Positions 1 through 8,691 of a stretch of 64,000 nucleotides of DNA are shown piece after piece. The position numbers and the translations under genes were made by a program. Numbering within the stretch: position 1 is the stretch's first letter; each line of letters opens with the position of its first letter. The stretch covers positions 191,606-255,605 of the forward strand of contig NZ_KZ084324.1 of assembly GCF_002093975.1 (NCBI RefSeq). Direction: 5' to 3'. The notes beneath the pieces are model-generated. The model had not been told where the DNA came from, ran no database searches, and saw only the letters and a program-made list of their open reading frames with translations. This stretch comes from Thermoactinospora rubra (lineage in GTDB: Bacteria > Actinomycetota > Actinomycetes > Streptosporangiales > Streptosporangiaceae).

Positions 1-18
1 CGCCCGCGGCCGGACCGG

Positions 19-1146
19 TCAGAACCTCCGGAAGGGCCCGGTCACCTCGTAGGTGACGCCGCCCGTCCCCGCCCGCTCGCCGCTGGTCCCGCGCTGGGAG
101 GAGAAGTACAGGCGGGTGCCGTCGGGCGAGAAGGCGGGCCCGGTGATCTCCGACCTGCCGTGACCCTCCAGGCGCAGGACCGGCGCCACCACCCCGTCCG
201 GCGTGATGATGTTGATCTCCATGTTGCCGCCGTCCTCGGCCACGTAGAGATCGCCCCCGGCCGTGCCGGTGATGTTGTCGACGCCGTCGAGTGTGCCGCC
301 GCCGTCGTAGATCGACCTGATGGTCTGCTGCCGGGCGTCGTAGGCCCACACCTTGCGGTCGCCCTTGGCGGTGAAGTAGCAGACGCCGTCCGCGTAGTGG
401 CAGCCCTCGCCGCCGTCGAAGTGGCGCGCGGCGGCCAGCTGGTGCCTGGTCTGGCGCTCCAGCACGCCCGGCGTGGGATCGGGCACGCGCCGCCACTCGA
501 CGCCGCCCCCGCCGGTCGAGCACAGCACGTCCAGGCGGCCGCTGGACAGGTCTCCCCACACGTCCGGGACGAAGCGGTAGAAGCAGCCGTCCTGCTCGTC
601 CTCGGTCAGGTAGACGACCTTGCGGTCGGGGTCGCAGGCCGCGGCCTCGTGCTTGAAGCGGCCCATCGCCGGGCGCGGCTGGGCCGTACGCCTGCCGTAC
701 GGGTCGGTCTCGTAGACGCGGCCGCGGAAGGTCTCCTCGCACGACAGCCAGGTGTTCCAGGGAGTGCGCCCGCCCGCGCAGTTGAGGGTGGTGCCGGACA
801 GGATCCGGTAGGCCCGGTCGATCGAGCCGTCGGCGCGGAACCTGATCGCGGTGACGCCGCCGACGAGGGGGACCTCGGAGTTGGAGACGTAGATCCAGCC
901 GTCGCCGTCGGGGAAGCAGACGCCGCCGTCCGGGGCGGGGTGCCACAGGACGCCGCCGACCGGACGGCCCGACCGGGCGACCACGCGGCTGCGGAACCCG
1001 GCCGGCAGCGACACGCCGTTGCCGTCGGGCGGGCCGAGCGGGCCGTACGGGCCGGCGCCGCGGGCCACGGCGGCGACGGCCTTCTGCCACAACGTGCCTG
1101 ATAAGGCCACGGCGGACAGGGAGACGAGGAACGTGCGGCGGTGCAT
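19..1146 (-). CDS. PhoX-like (DUF839) Tat-exported protein
   Basis: A 375-residue protein that starts MHRRTFL, a twin-arginine signal followed by a hydrophobic stretch, so it is probably exported folded by Tat. The mature part is rich in short Gly/Asp-containing beta repeats and contains the LSCEE stretch near residue 135 and the late FSPDGTRLYF motif, both typical of the PhoX/DUF839 beta-propeller family. Family members are calcium/iron-dependent phosphatases; whether this one is an active phosphatase cannot be told from the sequence. It is shorter than classical PhoX enzymes (over 450 residues), closer to the actinobacterial DUF839 group. It is transcribed alone, leftward, divergent from the transglycosylase gene. 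The ATG at 1146 begins exactly at the Tat motif. Confidence 0.8.
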   Translation of the reverse strand: MHRRTFLVSLSAVALSGTLWQKAVAAVARGAGPYGPLGPPDGNGVSLPAGFRSRVVARSGRPVGGVLWHPAPDGGVCFPDGDGWIYVSNSEVPLVGGVTAIRFRADGSIDRAYRILSGTTLNCAGGRTPWNTWLSCEETFRGRVYETDPYGRRTAQPRPAMGRFKHEAAACDPDRKVVYLTEDEQDGCFYRFVPDVWGDLSSGRLDVLCSTGGGGVEWRRVPDPTPGVLERQTRHQLAAARHFDGGEGCHYADGVCYFTAKGDRKVWAYDARQQTIRSIYDGGGTLDGVDNITGTAGGDLYVAEDGGNMEINIITPDGVVAPVLRLEGHGRSEITGPAFSPDGTRLYFSSQRGTSGERAGTGGVTYEVTGPFRRF

Positions 1147-1268
1147 GAGGGCCTCCAGGGGGTGGGGAGCCGCTTCGCCGTTTCGAGTATCCGCCGCGCG
1201 CCGGGCTCGTCCACCCTGATGAGAGAACTCCGTCTTGTCGAGAAAGTCGGGCGATACGGTAAGGCGTC

Positions 1269-2192
1269 ATGAGACTGGCCCACGCCCTGACCGCCGGAGC
1301 CCTGGCCGTCGCCCTCGCCGGGTGCGACGCCGCGAACGGATCGGCAGCCCAGAGCGGATCGGAGTCCGCCGGACGCTCCGCGCTCAGCGCCCCGCCTAGC
1401 GTCACCGCGACGCCCTCGCCCCGGCCGCCCGCGCCCGACGCGCCCATCCCGGCCCGCCCCGCCGAGCTGGCTCGCACGCTCAAGGCGACGACCGCCGCGC
1501 TGTATGCGGCGATCGACCGCTGGACCGAGAGCTCCCAGGAGCAGGCCCCGGAGGACGTGATCCTGTACGGCCTGCACCACCAGCGCATCTACCGGGCGAT
1601 GGCGCGCGACGCCGAGCTGGCCGACGCGACGATCCGGCGCCTGCCCAAGGCGCTGGCGGCCGAGGCGCGCGACAACGTCACCGCGGTGTCGAAGCTGCTG
1701 TCGATGGCCCGCCCCATCAGCGCGGAGCGGCGCAAGCGCATGCGCCTGGCCGACCCCCTGCCCGCCGAGCGGCTGCGCGGCTATATGGAGCGCGCCGAGA
1801 AGCGGTTCGGCGTCGAGTGGGAGGTGCTCGCGGCCATCATGCTGGTGGAGACCAAGTTCGGCCGCGTGCGGTCGGCCAGCTCCACCGGCGCGCAGGGGCC
1901 CATGCAGTTCATGCCCGGCACGTGGCGGGCGTACGGCATGGGCGGAAACGTCCACGACGCCCGCGACGCCATCCTCGCGGCGGCGAACTACCTGAAGGCC
2001 ACGGGAGCGCCCAAGGACTACCGCCGCGCGGTGTTCGCCTACAACCACGACACGCGGTACGTGGACGCCGTCCTCGCGCACGCCCGCCAGATCAAGCGCG
2101 ACGAGCGCAGCTTCTACGCCTACTACACCTGGCAGGTGTTCGTGCTGTCCACCAAGGGCGACGTGCGGCTGACAGGTCCCGGGCTGGCCTGA
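1269..2192 (+). CDS. lytic transglycosylase lipoprotein
   Basis: A 307-residue secreted lipoprotein: hydrophobic leader ending LAGC, so Cys19 is the likely lipidated residue, then a Ser/Pro-rich spacer to about residue 65. The C-terminal half is a soluble-lytic-transglycosylase-like (SLT/MltB type) lysozyme fold: the catalytic Glu is probably E194 in MLVETKFG, followed by GAQGPMQFMPGTW and FAYNHDTRYVDAV, which are standard for this fold. It should cleave the MurNAc-GlcNAc bond of peptidoglycan from outside the membrane. It stands upstream of modABC but is separated from it by a long perfect inverted repeat, so it is probably its own transcription unit. Confidence 0.85.
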   Translation: MRLAHALTAGALAVALAGCDAANGSAAQSGSESAGRSALSAPPSVTATPSPRPPAPDAPIPARPAELARTLKATTAALYAAIDRWTESSQEQAPEDVILYGLHHQRIYRAMARDAELADATIRRLPKALAAEARDNVTAVSKLLSMARPISAERRKRMRLADPLPAERLRGYMERAEKRFGVEWEVLAAIMLVETKFGRVRSASSTGAQGPMQFMPGTWRAYGMGGNVHDARDAILAAANYLKATGAPKDYRRAVFAYNHDTRYVDAVLAHARQIKRDERSFYAYYTWQVFVLSTKGDVRLTGPGLA

Positions 2193-2194
2193 TC

Positions 2195-2240
2195 CTCGCA
2201 GATGCGATGGCGATGAGGATTTCGTCATCGCATCTGCGAG
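2195..2240 (+). promoter_or_regulatory. 15-bp inverted repeat made of two TCGCA-N2-TGCGA palindromes upstream of modA
   Basis: CTCGCAGATGCGATG at 2195-2209 is repeated as its exact reverse complement at 2226-2240, 16 nt apart. Each arm contains its own palindrome, TCGCA-N2-TGCGA (2196-2207 and 2228-2239). The right arm can also pair with GCGATGA at 2210-2216, giving two mutually exclusive hairpins. It lies directly after the transglycosylase stop and 15 nt before the modA GTG. It may be a tandem operator for a molybdate regulator, an RNA switch, or a terminator; the lack of a T-run argues against a simple terminator. Confidence 0.55.
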
Positions 2241-2254
2241 AGTATGGTGGCTCG

Positions 2255-3061
2255 GTGACTCCTTTCCGGAAGAGCCGTCGGTGGCTGGCCGTCCTCGCGG
2301 TGACGACCGGCGTGATGGCCGGCGCGGCGGCCTGCGGCACGGGCGGCGGATCCGGCCGGCCCGGCCAGGCGGGTCAGGCCACCCCGGCGGCCGGGACGGT
2401 GACCGTCTTCGCCGCGGCCTCGCTGACCGGCGCCTTCACCGAGCTGGGCAAAGCGTTCGAAGCCGCCAACCCGGGCGTGACCGTGCGGTTCAACTTCGGC
2501 TCCAGCGCGACCCTGGCCCAGCAGATCACCCAGGGCGCGCCCGCCGACGTGTTCGCCGCCGCCAGCCCGGCCACCATGAAGACGGTCACGGACGCCTCCC
2601 TGGCCTCCGCCCCGATCACCTTCGTGCGCAACAAACTGCAGATCGCCGTCCCCGCCGGCAACCCGGCCAAGGTCGACGAGCTGAAAGACCTGGCCGACCC
2701 GAAGGTCAAGGTCGCCCTGTGCGCGGCCCAGGTGCCGTGCGGCGCGGCGGCGGCCAAGGCGCTCGCGGCGGCGGGGCTGAAGGTCACCCCGGTCACCCTC
2801 GAACAGGACGTCAAGGCCACGCTCACGAAGGTCGTGCTGGGCGAGGTGGACGCCGCGCTGGTCTACCGGACCGACGTGCTGGCCTCCGGCGGCGAGGTGA
2901 GCGGCATCGACTTCCCCGAGGCCCGGCAGGCGGTCAACGACTACCCGATCGCGGCCCTCGCCAAGGCCCCGGCCGGCGACCTGGCCCGGCGCTTCGTCGA
3001 CCTGGTGCTGTCCCAGCGGGGCAGGGACGTGCTGGCCGAGGCGGGCTTCGAGCTGCCCTGA
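2255..3061 (+). CDS. modA: molybdate ABC transporter, substrate-binding lipoprotein
   Basis: A 268-residue extracytoplasmic binding protein. The GTG at 2255 gives VTPFRKSRRW, a basic n-region and hydrophobic core ending GAAACG, a lipobox, so it is membrane-anchored. The mature part begins TVTVFAAASLTGAFTELG and continues FNFGSSATLAQQI, the signature ModA oxyanion-binding segments, and ends with the FVDLVLSQRGRDVLAEAGF helix shared by ModA proteins. It binds molybdate (or tungstate) outside the cell and delivers it to ModBC. First gene of modABC, with the double palindrome immediately upstream as the likely control site. Confidence 0.93.
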   Translation: MTPFRKSRRWLAVLAVTTGVMAGAAACGTGGGSGRPGQAGQATPAAGTVTVFAAASLTGAFTELGKAFEAANPGVTVRFNFGSSATLAQQITQGAPADVFAAASPATMKTVTDASLASAPITFVRNKLQIAVPAGNPAKVDELKDLADPKVKVALCAAQVPCGAAAAKALAAAGLKVTPVTLEQDVKATLTKVVLGEVDAALVYRTDVLASGGEVSGIDFPEARQAVNDYPIAALAKAPAGDLARRFVDLVLSQRGRDVLAEAGFELP

Positions 3062-3092
3062 GATCCTGGGGCCATGACGGGTCGGGGACACC

Positions 3093-3917
3093 GTGACGGC
3101 GACGGCTGAGCGGCGCGGGGCGCGCGAGCAGGGGCGGCTGGGCCGTACCCCCTGGGTGCTGGTCGTCCCGGCGGCGTGCGGCCTGGCCTTCCTGGTGCTG
3201 CCCCTGGCCGGGCTGCTGGTCCGCGCGCCGTGGTCCACGCTGCCGCGGCGGCTGGCCGAGCCGCAGGTGCTGGAGGCGTTGCGGCTGTCGCTGGTCACCG
3301 CGAGCGCGGCCACGCTGGTCTGCCTGGTGCTGGGCGTGCCGCTGGCGTGGGTGCTGGCCCGCGTGTCGTTCCCCGGGCGGCGGCTGGTGCGGGCGCTCGT
3401 CACGATCCCGCTCGTGCTCCCGCCCGTGGTCGGCGGCGTCGCGCTGCTGCTGGTCCTGGGGCGGCGCGGCCTGATCGGGCAGTGGCTGGAGGCGGCCTTC
3501 GGCGTGACGCTGCCGTTCACCACGGCGGGCGTGGTGGTCGCCGAGGCGTTCGTGGCCATGCCGTTCCTGGTCATCAGCGTCGAGGGGGCGCTGCGGGCCG
3601 CCGACCCGCGGTATGAGGAGGCCGCCGCCACGCTGGGCGCCTCCCGCTGGACCATCTTCCGCCGGGTCACGCTGCCGCTGGTCGCGCCCGGCATCGTGGC
3701 GGGGGCGGTGCTGTGCTGGGCCAGGGCGCTGGGGGAGTTCGGGGCGACGATCACGTTCGCCGGGAACTTCCCCGGCCGCACGCAGACCATGCCGCTGGCC
3801 GTCTACCTGGCCCTGGAGACCGAGCCCGAGGCCGCCATCGTGCTGAGCCTGGTGCTGCTGGCCGTGTCGGTGGCCATCCTGGCCAGCCTGCGCGACCGCT
3901 GGGTGGGGGGCGCATGA
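3093..3917 (+). CDS. modB: molybdate ABC transporter, permease
   Basis: A 274-residue integral membrane protein with about five to six hydrophobic segments and the inner-membrane EAA loop (EEAAATLGASRWTIFRRVTL) that docks on the ATPase. The ALGEFGATITFAGN and GRTQTMPLAVY segments are characteristic of ModB-type permeases. It forms the transmembrane channel for molybdate. The chosen start is the GTG at 3093, 31 nt after the modA stop; the first 15-20 residues are polar and of uncertain reality. It overlaps modC by 4 nt (ATGA), consistent with translational coupling. Confidence 0.93.
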   Translation: MTATAERRGAREQGRLGRTPWVLVVPAACGLAFLVLPLAGLLVRAPWSTLPRRLAEPQVLEALRLSLVTASAATLVCLVLGVPLAWVLARVSFPGRRLVRALVTIPLVLPPVVGGVALLLVLGRRGLIGQWLEAAFGVTLPFTTAGVVVAEAFVAMPFLVISVEGALRAADPRYEEAAATLGASRWTIFRRVTLPLVAPGIVAGAVLCWARALGEFGATITFAGNFPGRTQTMPLAVYLALETEPEAAIVLSLVLLAVSVAILASLRDRWVGGA

Positions 3918-4945
3918 GCCTGCACGCCCGGCTGGTCGTCCAGCGTCCGCGCTTCCGGCTCGACGTCTCGATCGAGGCGGCGTCCGGGCAGGTCCTGGCC
4001 CTGCTGGGGCCCAACGGCGCGGGCAAGACCACCGCGCTGCGCGCCCTGGCGGGGCTGACGCCGCTGTCCGGCGGGCACGTCACGCTGGACGGCCGCCCGC
4101 TGCACGCGCTGCCGGTGGAGCGGCGTCCCATCGGCGTGGTCTTCCAGGACTACCTGCTCTTCCCGCACCTGTCGGCGCTGGAGAACGTCGCGTTCGGCCC
4201 GCGGTGCCGCGGCGTGCCGCGTGCCGAGGCCCGCCGTACGGCCGCCGCCTGGCTGGAGCGCGTGGGGCTGGCCGAGCACGCGGGCGCCAGGCCGCGGCGG
4301 CTGTCCGGAGGCCAGGCCCAGCGGGTCGCGCTGGCCCGGGCGCTGGCCGTCGAGCCCCGCCTGCTGCTCCTCGACGAGCCGCTGGCCGCCCTCGACGCCC
4401 ACACGCGGCTGGAGATCCGCTCGCAGCTGCGCCGCCACCTGGCCGCCTTCGGCGGCGTCACCGTGCTGGTCACCCACGATCCGCTGGACGCGATGGTGCT
4501 GGCCGACCGGCTCGTGGTGGTCGAGGACGGCGCCGTCGTCCAGGAGGGGGAGCCGGGCGAGGTGGCGCGGCGCCCCCGCACCGACTACGTCGCCCGCCTG
4601 GTGGGCCTCAACCTCTACCGGGGTACGGCCGGCGGCCACCAGGTCAGGATCGACGACATGCTCTTCCACGTCAGCGAGGACCTCCACGGCCCCGTGCTGG
4701 TCGCCTTCCCGCCCTCGGCCGTGGCCCTCTACCGCGACCGCCCGGACGGCACCCCGCGCAACCTCTGGCGGGCCCGCATCGAGGGCATCGAACGGCACGG
4801 CGACAGCGTGCGCGTCCGCCTCGAAGGCCCGCTCGCCGCGGCGGCGGACGTCACCCCCGCGGCCGTCGCCGACCTGGACCTGTCGCCGGGCCAGCAGGTC
4901 TGGGCTTCGGTCAAAGCTACAGAAACACACGCCTATCCGGCATAA
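3914..4945 (+). CDS. modC: molybdate ABC transporter, ATPase
   Basis: A 343-residue ABC ATPase: Walker A GPNGAGKTT (residues 32-40), Q-loop in VVFQDYLLFP, signature LSGGQAQR (130-137), Walker B LLLLDEP with its catalytic Glu at 155, and H-switch in VTHDPLDA. About 65 residues after the nucleotide-binding core form a TOBE/MOP-like region, which in ModC binds molybdate and gives feedback inhibition. The start ATG overlaps the modB stop. There is no separate modE gene in the window. Confidence 0.92.
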   Translation: MSLHARLVVQRPRFRLDVSIEAASGQVLALLGPNGAGKTTALRALAGLTPLSGGHVTLDGRPLHALPVERRPIGVVFQDYLLFPHLSALENVAFGPRCRGVPRAEARRTAAAWLERVGLAEHAGARPRRLSGGQAQRVALARALAVEPRLLLLDEPLAALDAHTRLEIRSQLRRHLAAFGGVTVLVTHDPLDAMVLADRLVVVEDGAVVQEGEPGEVARRPRTDYVARLVGLNLYRGTAGGHQVRIDDMLFHVSEDLHGPVLVAFPPSAVALYRDRPDGTPRNLWRARIEGIERHGDSVRVRLEGPLAAAADVTPAAVADLDLSPGQQVWASVKATETHAYPA

Positions 4946-5048
4946 AGGTCATATCGCCAGCAAGGCGGCAAGCGGCTACGATGGTTTCTTTCCCCTCTGG
5001 CGTCCGTGCTGACACAACAGACCCTCACGAGACACCGAGAGGTGCGTC

Positions 5049-5471
5049 ATGGACGGAACCATCCACCGCCGGGAAATCGCCGCCGTCCTCGGTGCGGCCG
5101 CCATCCTCGCCTCCGCCTGCGGGGTCGGCGCCGCCGGGCCGCCCGCCGCGCTGCCGATGGCCGCGGCGCCCGCCACCACCCACGAGATGGGCACCCGGGT
5201 CGAGGTGACCATGACCGAGTACTCCTTCGACTTCCCCGACCGGACGCTCAAGCCCGGCACCTACACCTTCATGCTCGACAACAGGGGCGACGCGCCGCAC
5301 GCCATGGCCATCAGGGGGCCCGGCATGGAGGAGGCGGAGACCTCCGACAGGGTCGACGGCGGGGAGCGGACCGAGTTCACCGTCACCCTGCGGCCCGGCC
5401 GCTACCAGGTCTGGTGCCCGGTCGGCGACCACCGCCAGGAGGGCATGGAGACCACGCTCACCGTCGAATAA
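5049..5471 (+). CDS. cupredoxin-domain lipoprotein
   Basis: A 140-residue exported protein with lipobox LASAC (Cys24) and one cupredoxin domain. The expected type-1 copper ligands are all present: His84 in DAPHAM, then Cys123, His128 and Met133 in the CPVGDHRQEGM loop. This is a plastocyanin/amicyanin-like arrangement, so it probably carries one electron on the outer face of the membrane. The redox partner is unknown. It is preceded by modC and followed by a BlaI/CopY-type regulator, but intergenic gaps on both sides suggest a single-gene unit. Confidence 0.85.
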   Translation: MDGTIHRREIAAVLGAAAILASACGVGAAGPPAALPMAAAPATTHEMGTRVEVTMTEYSFDFPDRTLKPGTYTFMLDNRGDAPHAMAIRGPGMEEAETSDRVDGGERTEFTVTLRPGRYQVWCPVGDHRQEGMETTLTVE

Positions 5472-5486
5472 CGCACTGACGCGGAC

Positions 5487-5502
5487 CTACGACCGTCGGT
5501 AG
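5487..5502. promoter_or_regulatory. possible BlaI operator
   Basis: CTACGAC at 5487-5493 and GTCGGTAG at 5495-5502 form an imperfect dyad about 35 nt upstream of the BlaI-family gene. Regulators of this family usually bind TAC/GTA-type dyads and repress themselves. The match is partial (one extra base in the right arm) and no footprint is implied. Confidence 0.3.
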
Positions 5503-5537
5503 CATGGGGATGCCGGTGACGGGAGGGAGTCTCGCGC

Positions 5538-5906
5538 ATGCGTGGGCTGGGAGAGCTGGAGTCCGCGATCATGGAGCGGATGTGGGCGTACCGCCGGCCC
5601 GCCACGGTTCGCGACGTGCTCGAAGACCTCCGGCGCGACCGCGAGATCGCCTACACGACCGTCATGACCGTGATGGACAAGCTCTTCAAGAAGGGTTTGC
5701 TCAAACGTCAGCCGATGGGGAAGGCTTACGTGTACGAGACGGTCGGCAGCAAGGAGGCCTACACCGCCCAGCTCATGCGCGAGACGCTCGCCAGCAGCGG
5801 CAACCAGGCGGCCACGCTGGTGCACTTCCTGGAGCGGCTGACGCCCGAGGAGGCCAGGGCCCTGGAGGCCGCGCTGCGGGTCTTCCCGGTGCGGGATCGC
5901 CCATGA
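5538..5906 (+). CDS. BlaI/MecI/CopY-family transcriptional repressor
   Basis: A 122-residue winged-helix protein: LESAIMERMWAYRRPATVRDVLEDL and AYTTVMTVMDKLFKKGLL are the helix-turn-helix and wing of the BlaI family, followed by a C-terminal dimerisation helix. Such repressors are removed from DNA by a membrane metallopeptidase sensor. The start is set by the strong ribosome-binding sequence GGGAGGGAG at 5521-5529. The next gene is an M56-type peptidase, so the two probably form a BlaI/BlaR1-like sensing pair, here without a beta-lactamase gene. Confidence 0.9.
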   Translation: MRGLGELESAIMERMWAYRRPATVRDVLEDLRRDREIAYTTVMTVMDKLFKKGLLKRQPMGKAYVYETVGSKEAYTAQLMRETLASSGNQAATLVHFLERLTPEEARALEAALRVFPVRDRP

Positions 5907-5934
5907 CCTGGGGTGGGGCAGCCGGCCAACGGGG

Positions 5935-6915
5935 GTGGTATCGGTGGTCGTTCCGTTGATCTTGACGCTGTACGGCGTGGCGGCGGCCGTCCTCCTTCCG
6001 CGGCTCCTCGCCCGCGGCACGTGGGCCGACCGCGCGCCCCGGCTGGCGATCACGGTGTGGCTCGCGAGCTGCGTGTCGTGCGTGGCGGCCGTTGTCCTGG
6101 CGGGTCTCGCGGTCGCCGTGCCCGCCTCGATGGTCGGGCACGGGCTGGCCCACCTGTTCGAGGTGTGCGCCGCGATGCTCGCCGACGTCACGGCCATGTC
6201 CTCCATGGACGCGCGGCTGGCGCTGCTCGTCTCCGCCGCGCTCACCGTCCGGCTCGCGTACTGCGCGGCGGTCGTGCTGCTGCGCGCCCGGCGCGAACGG
6301 CGGCAGCACGCCGACATGCTCGCCCTGCTCGGCCGCCACGACGGCGATCTCGGCGCGGTGGTGCTCACCTACGACGAGCCCGTGGCGTACTGCCTGCCCG
6401 GCCGCCGCGGCACCACCGTGATCACCACCGGCGCGCTGCGGGCGCTGAGCCGCCCGGAGGCGGCGGCCGTCCTCGCCCACGAGCGGGCGCACCTGCGGGG
6501 ACGCCATCACCTGCCGCTGGCCGCCACCGACGCCATGGCACGGGCCTTCCCCCGAGTACCGCTGTTCGACCGGGCCAGGTCCGAGGTGGCGAGGCTGGTC
6601 GAGCTGCTGGCCGACGACGTGGCGGCCCGCCGCCATCCGCGCCTCCACCTCGCCGCCGCGCTCGTGCGGCTGGCCACCGGCCGGCCCCCGGCGTTCGCCC
6701 TCGGGGCGGGCGGCGGCACGGCCATCACGCGCCTGCGCCGGCTGCTCGCCCCGGAGTCGCCGCTGAGCCGCCACGAGCGCTGGGCCGGGATGGCCGTGGT
6801 CGCCGCCCTGCTGGCCGGGCCGGCCGCCGTGGCCGCCTGGCCGGGCGTGAGCGCCTTCCTGGCCCAGCACTGCCTGGAGGTGCACGACTGCGTTGATACG
6901 GGCCTGTTCCATTAG
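5935..6915 (+). CDS. M56-family membrane metallopeptidase (BlaR1-like, no sensor domain)
   Basis: A 326-residue membrane protein with N-terminal hydrophobic segments (about residues 4-25, 37-65 and 93-115) and the zinc-protease motif AHERAH (His182, Glu183, His186), followed by polar residues and a final hydrophobic segment near 285-303. It lacks the extracellular penicillin-binding domain of true BlaR1. Paired with the BlaI-type gene just upstream (28 nt), it probably inactivates that repressor in response to an unknown cell-envelope or copper-related signal. Starts at 5935 and 5944 (both GTG) are both possible. Confidence 0.85.
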   Translation: MVSVVVPLILTLYGVAAAVLLPRLLARGTWADRAPRLAITVWLASCVSCVAAVVLAGLAVAVPASMVGHGLAHLFEVCAAMLADVTAMSSMDARLALLVSAALTVRLAYCAAVVLLRARRERRQHADMLALLGRHDGDLGAVVLTYDEPVAYCLPGRRGTTVITTGALRALSRPEAAAVLAHERAHLRGRHHLPLAATDAMARAFPRVPLFDRARSEVARLVELLADDVAARRHPRLHLAAALVRLATGRPPAFALGAGGGTAITRLRRLLAPESPLSRHERWAGMAVVAALLAGPAAVAAWPGVSAFLAQHCLEVHDCVDTGLFH

Positions 6916-6955
6916 CGTGCGAGGTGTGCGTAACCCCCACGGGCTGAGCTGAACG

Positions 6956-8599
6956 ATGCGTCCCCTCCGTCTGGTCGCCCTGCTCCTGGGCGCGCTGCTG
7001 CTCGCGTACGCGATCCCCGCCGTGGTCTTCCTGGGCGAGGTGCCTCCCGGCACCCGGGTGGCGGGCGTCGACGTCGGCGGCCTGTCCCCGGGCGGGGCCG
7101 CGGCGAGGCTGCGCCGGGAGCTGGGCGCCAGGGCGGTCCGGCCGCTCGCCGTGGAGGCCGGCGGCGAGCGGGTACGGCTGGCGCCGCAGGAGCTCGGCCT
7201 GTCGCTCGACGTTCCCGGGACCGTGGCCGCCGCCCACGACGGCTGGCCCTCCCCGGCGCTCGTCGCCCGATCACTGTTCGGCGGGCGTGACATCCAGCCG
7301 GTCGTGCGCGTCGACCGGGCGCGGCTCGACGCGGCGGTGGCGAAGCTGGCCAAGAGGGTGGACCGGCCCGCCCGCGAGGGCTCGGTGCGCTTCGACGGCC
7401 TGGAGGTGCGGACCGCGGCGTCCCGGCCGGGCAGGAAGCTCGACCGGGCGGCCGCGGGCGCCGCCCTGCGCGCGGGCTACCTCCGGTCTGAGGCGGTCCG
7501 GCTGCCGGTGGCGGCCGTGGCGCCCGCCGTACCCCCGGAGGAGGTCGAGCGGGCCGCGGCGCTGGCGCGTACGGCTGTCGCCGCGCCCCTGACCGTCACG
7601 AACGGGACCAGGCGCGTCACGCTGAGCAGGCAGGACCTGGCCGCCCACCTGCGCTTCACCCCCGACGGCGGCAGGCTCGTGCCGGCCTTCGACGCCAAGG
7701 GGATCGCGGGCAGGGTCCAGGCCGCTCTCGTGGACAGGCGGCTCGCCCCGAAGGACGCCCGCTTCGAGATCGTCGGAGGGCGGCCGCGCATCGTCCCGTC
7801 GCGGCCCGGCCAGGGCGTCGACCCGGCGGCGCTCGGGCGGGCGATCGCCGAGACGCTCACCCGCGGCGGCGACCGTATCGTGGCGGCGCCGATCACCCGG
7901 CGGCAGCCCGAGCTGACCACCGAGGAGGCCAGGAAGCTGGGCATCAGGGAGAAGGTCAGCTCGTTCACGACCCGGCATCCCTGCTGCGCGCCCCGCGTGC
8001 GGAACATCCACCGCATCGCCGACATCCTGGACGGGCACCTGGTCATGCCGGGCGAGACCTTCTCCCTGAACGGCGTGGTCGGCAGGCGCGACAGGGCCCG
8101 GGGCTTCGTCGAGGCGCCGATGATCCTCAACGGCCGGTTCGTCGAGGACGTCGGCGGCGGGGTCTCGCAGTTCGCGACCACGATGTTCAACGCGGTGTTC
8201 TTCGGCGGGTTCGAGGACGTGCAGCACAAGCCGCACCAGTTCTACATCTCGCGCTACCCGGCCGGGCGGGAGTCGACGGTCTCCTATCCGCAGCCGGACT
8301 TCCGCTGGCGCAACGACTCGCCGTACGGCGTGCTGGTCACCACCTCCTACACGGACACCTCGATCACCGTGGAGTTCTGGAGCACCAAGCGGTTCGACAT
8401 CGAGGCCAGGAGCTCGGAGCGCTACAACGTGCGCGACTTCCCGACGCTGTCGGACTCGGGGCCGGACTGCATCCCGATGGAGGGCGCGGAGGGCTTCGCC
8501 ATCGACGTCTGGCGGATCTTCAAGAAGGACGGCAAGGTCGTGAAGAGGGAGAAGTTCCATACCGTTTACGACCCGGAGCCGCGACTCACGTGTTCCTGA
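6956..8599 (+). CDS. VanW-family membrane-anchored protein with peptidoglycan-binding-like repeats
   Basis: A 547-residue protein with an N-terminal transmembrane anchor (residues about 5-25), two tandem PG_binding_4-like repeats (each introduced by the VAGVDVGGLSPGGA or equivalent segment) and a C-terminal VanW domain from about residue 330 (FSLNGVVGRRDRARGF, GGGVSQFATTMFNAVFF). This is the YoaR-type architecture common in Gram-positive bacteria. VanW itself is found in some vancomycin-resistance clusters but its biochemical role is unknown. No VanHAX genes accompany it here, so it is better viewed as a general cell-wall protein. A strong hairpin lies about 95 nt downstream. Confidence 0.88.
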   Translation: MRPLRLVALLLGALLLAYAIPAVVFLGEVPPGTRVAGVDVGGLSPGGAAARLRRELGARAVRPLAVEAGGERVRLAPQELGLSLDVPGTVAAAHDGWPSPALVARSLFGGRDIQPVVRVDRARLDAAVAKLAKRVDRPAREGSVRFDGLEVRTAASRPGRKLDRAAAGAALRAGYLRSEAVRLPVAAVAPAVPPEEVERAAALARTAVAAPLTVTNGTRRVTLSRQDLAAHLRFTPDGGRLVPAFDAKGIAGRVQAALVDRRLAPKDARFEIVGGRPRIVPSRPGQGVDPAALGRAIAETLTRGGDRIVAAPITRRQPELTTEEARKLGIREKVSSFTTRHPCCAPRVRNIHRIADILDGHLVMPGETFSLNGVVGRRDRARGFVEAPMILNGRFVEDVGGGVSQFATTMFNAVFFGGFEDVQHKPHQFYISRYPAGRESTVSYPQPDFRWRNDSPYGVLVTTSYTDTSITVEFWSTKRFDIEARSSERYNVRDFPTLSDSGPDCIPMEGAEGFAIDVWRIFKKDGKVVKREKFHTVYDPEPRLTCS

Positions 8600-8691
8600 C
8601 TTTTCACGGAGCGTGTCCGTCATCTACTATGGGCTGTAGTGCATAAATCGGGCTCGTGCCGCGGTCCGGTGGATGAGGCCCGACTCGGACC

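Noticed and set aside
606..2228. 540-residue leftward open frame opposite the transglycosylase and PhoX-like genes
   Set aside because: Arg/Pro/Ala-rich composition without motifs; a shadow of high-GC genes on the other strand.
2195..2240. Molybdenum-cofactor riboswitch
   Set aside because: The element is far too short and simple for that RNA class; only nested palindromes are present.
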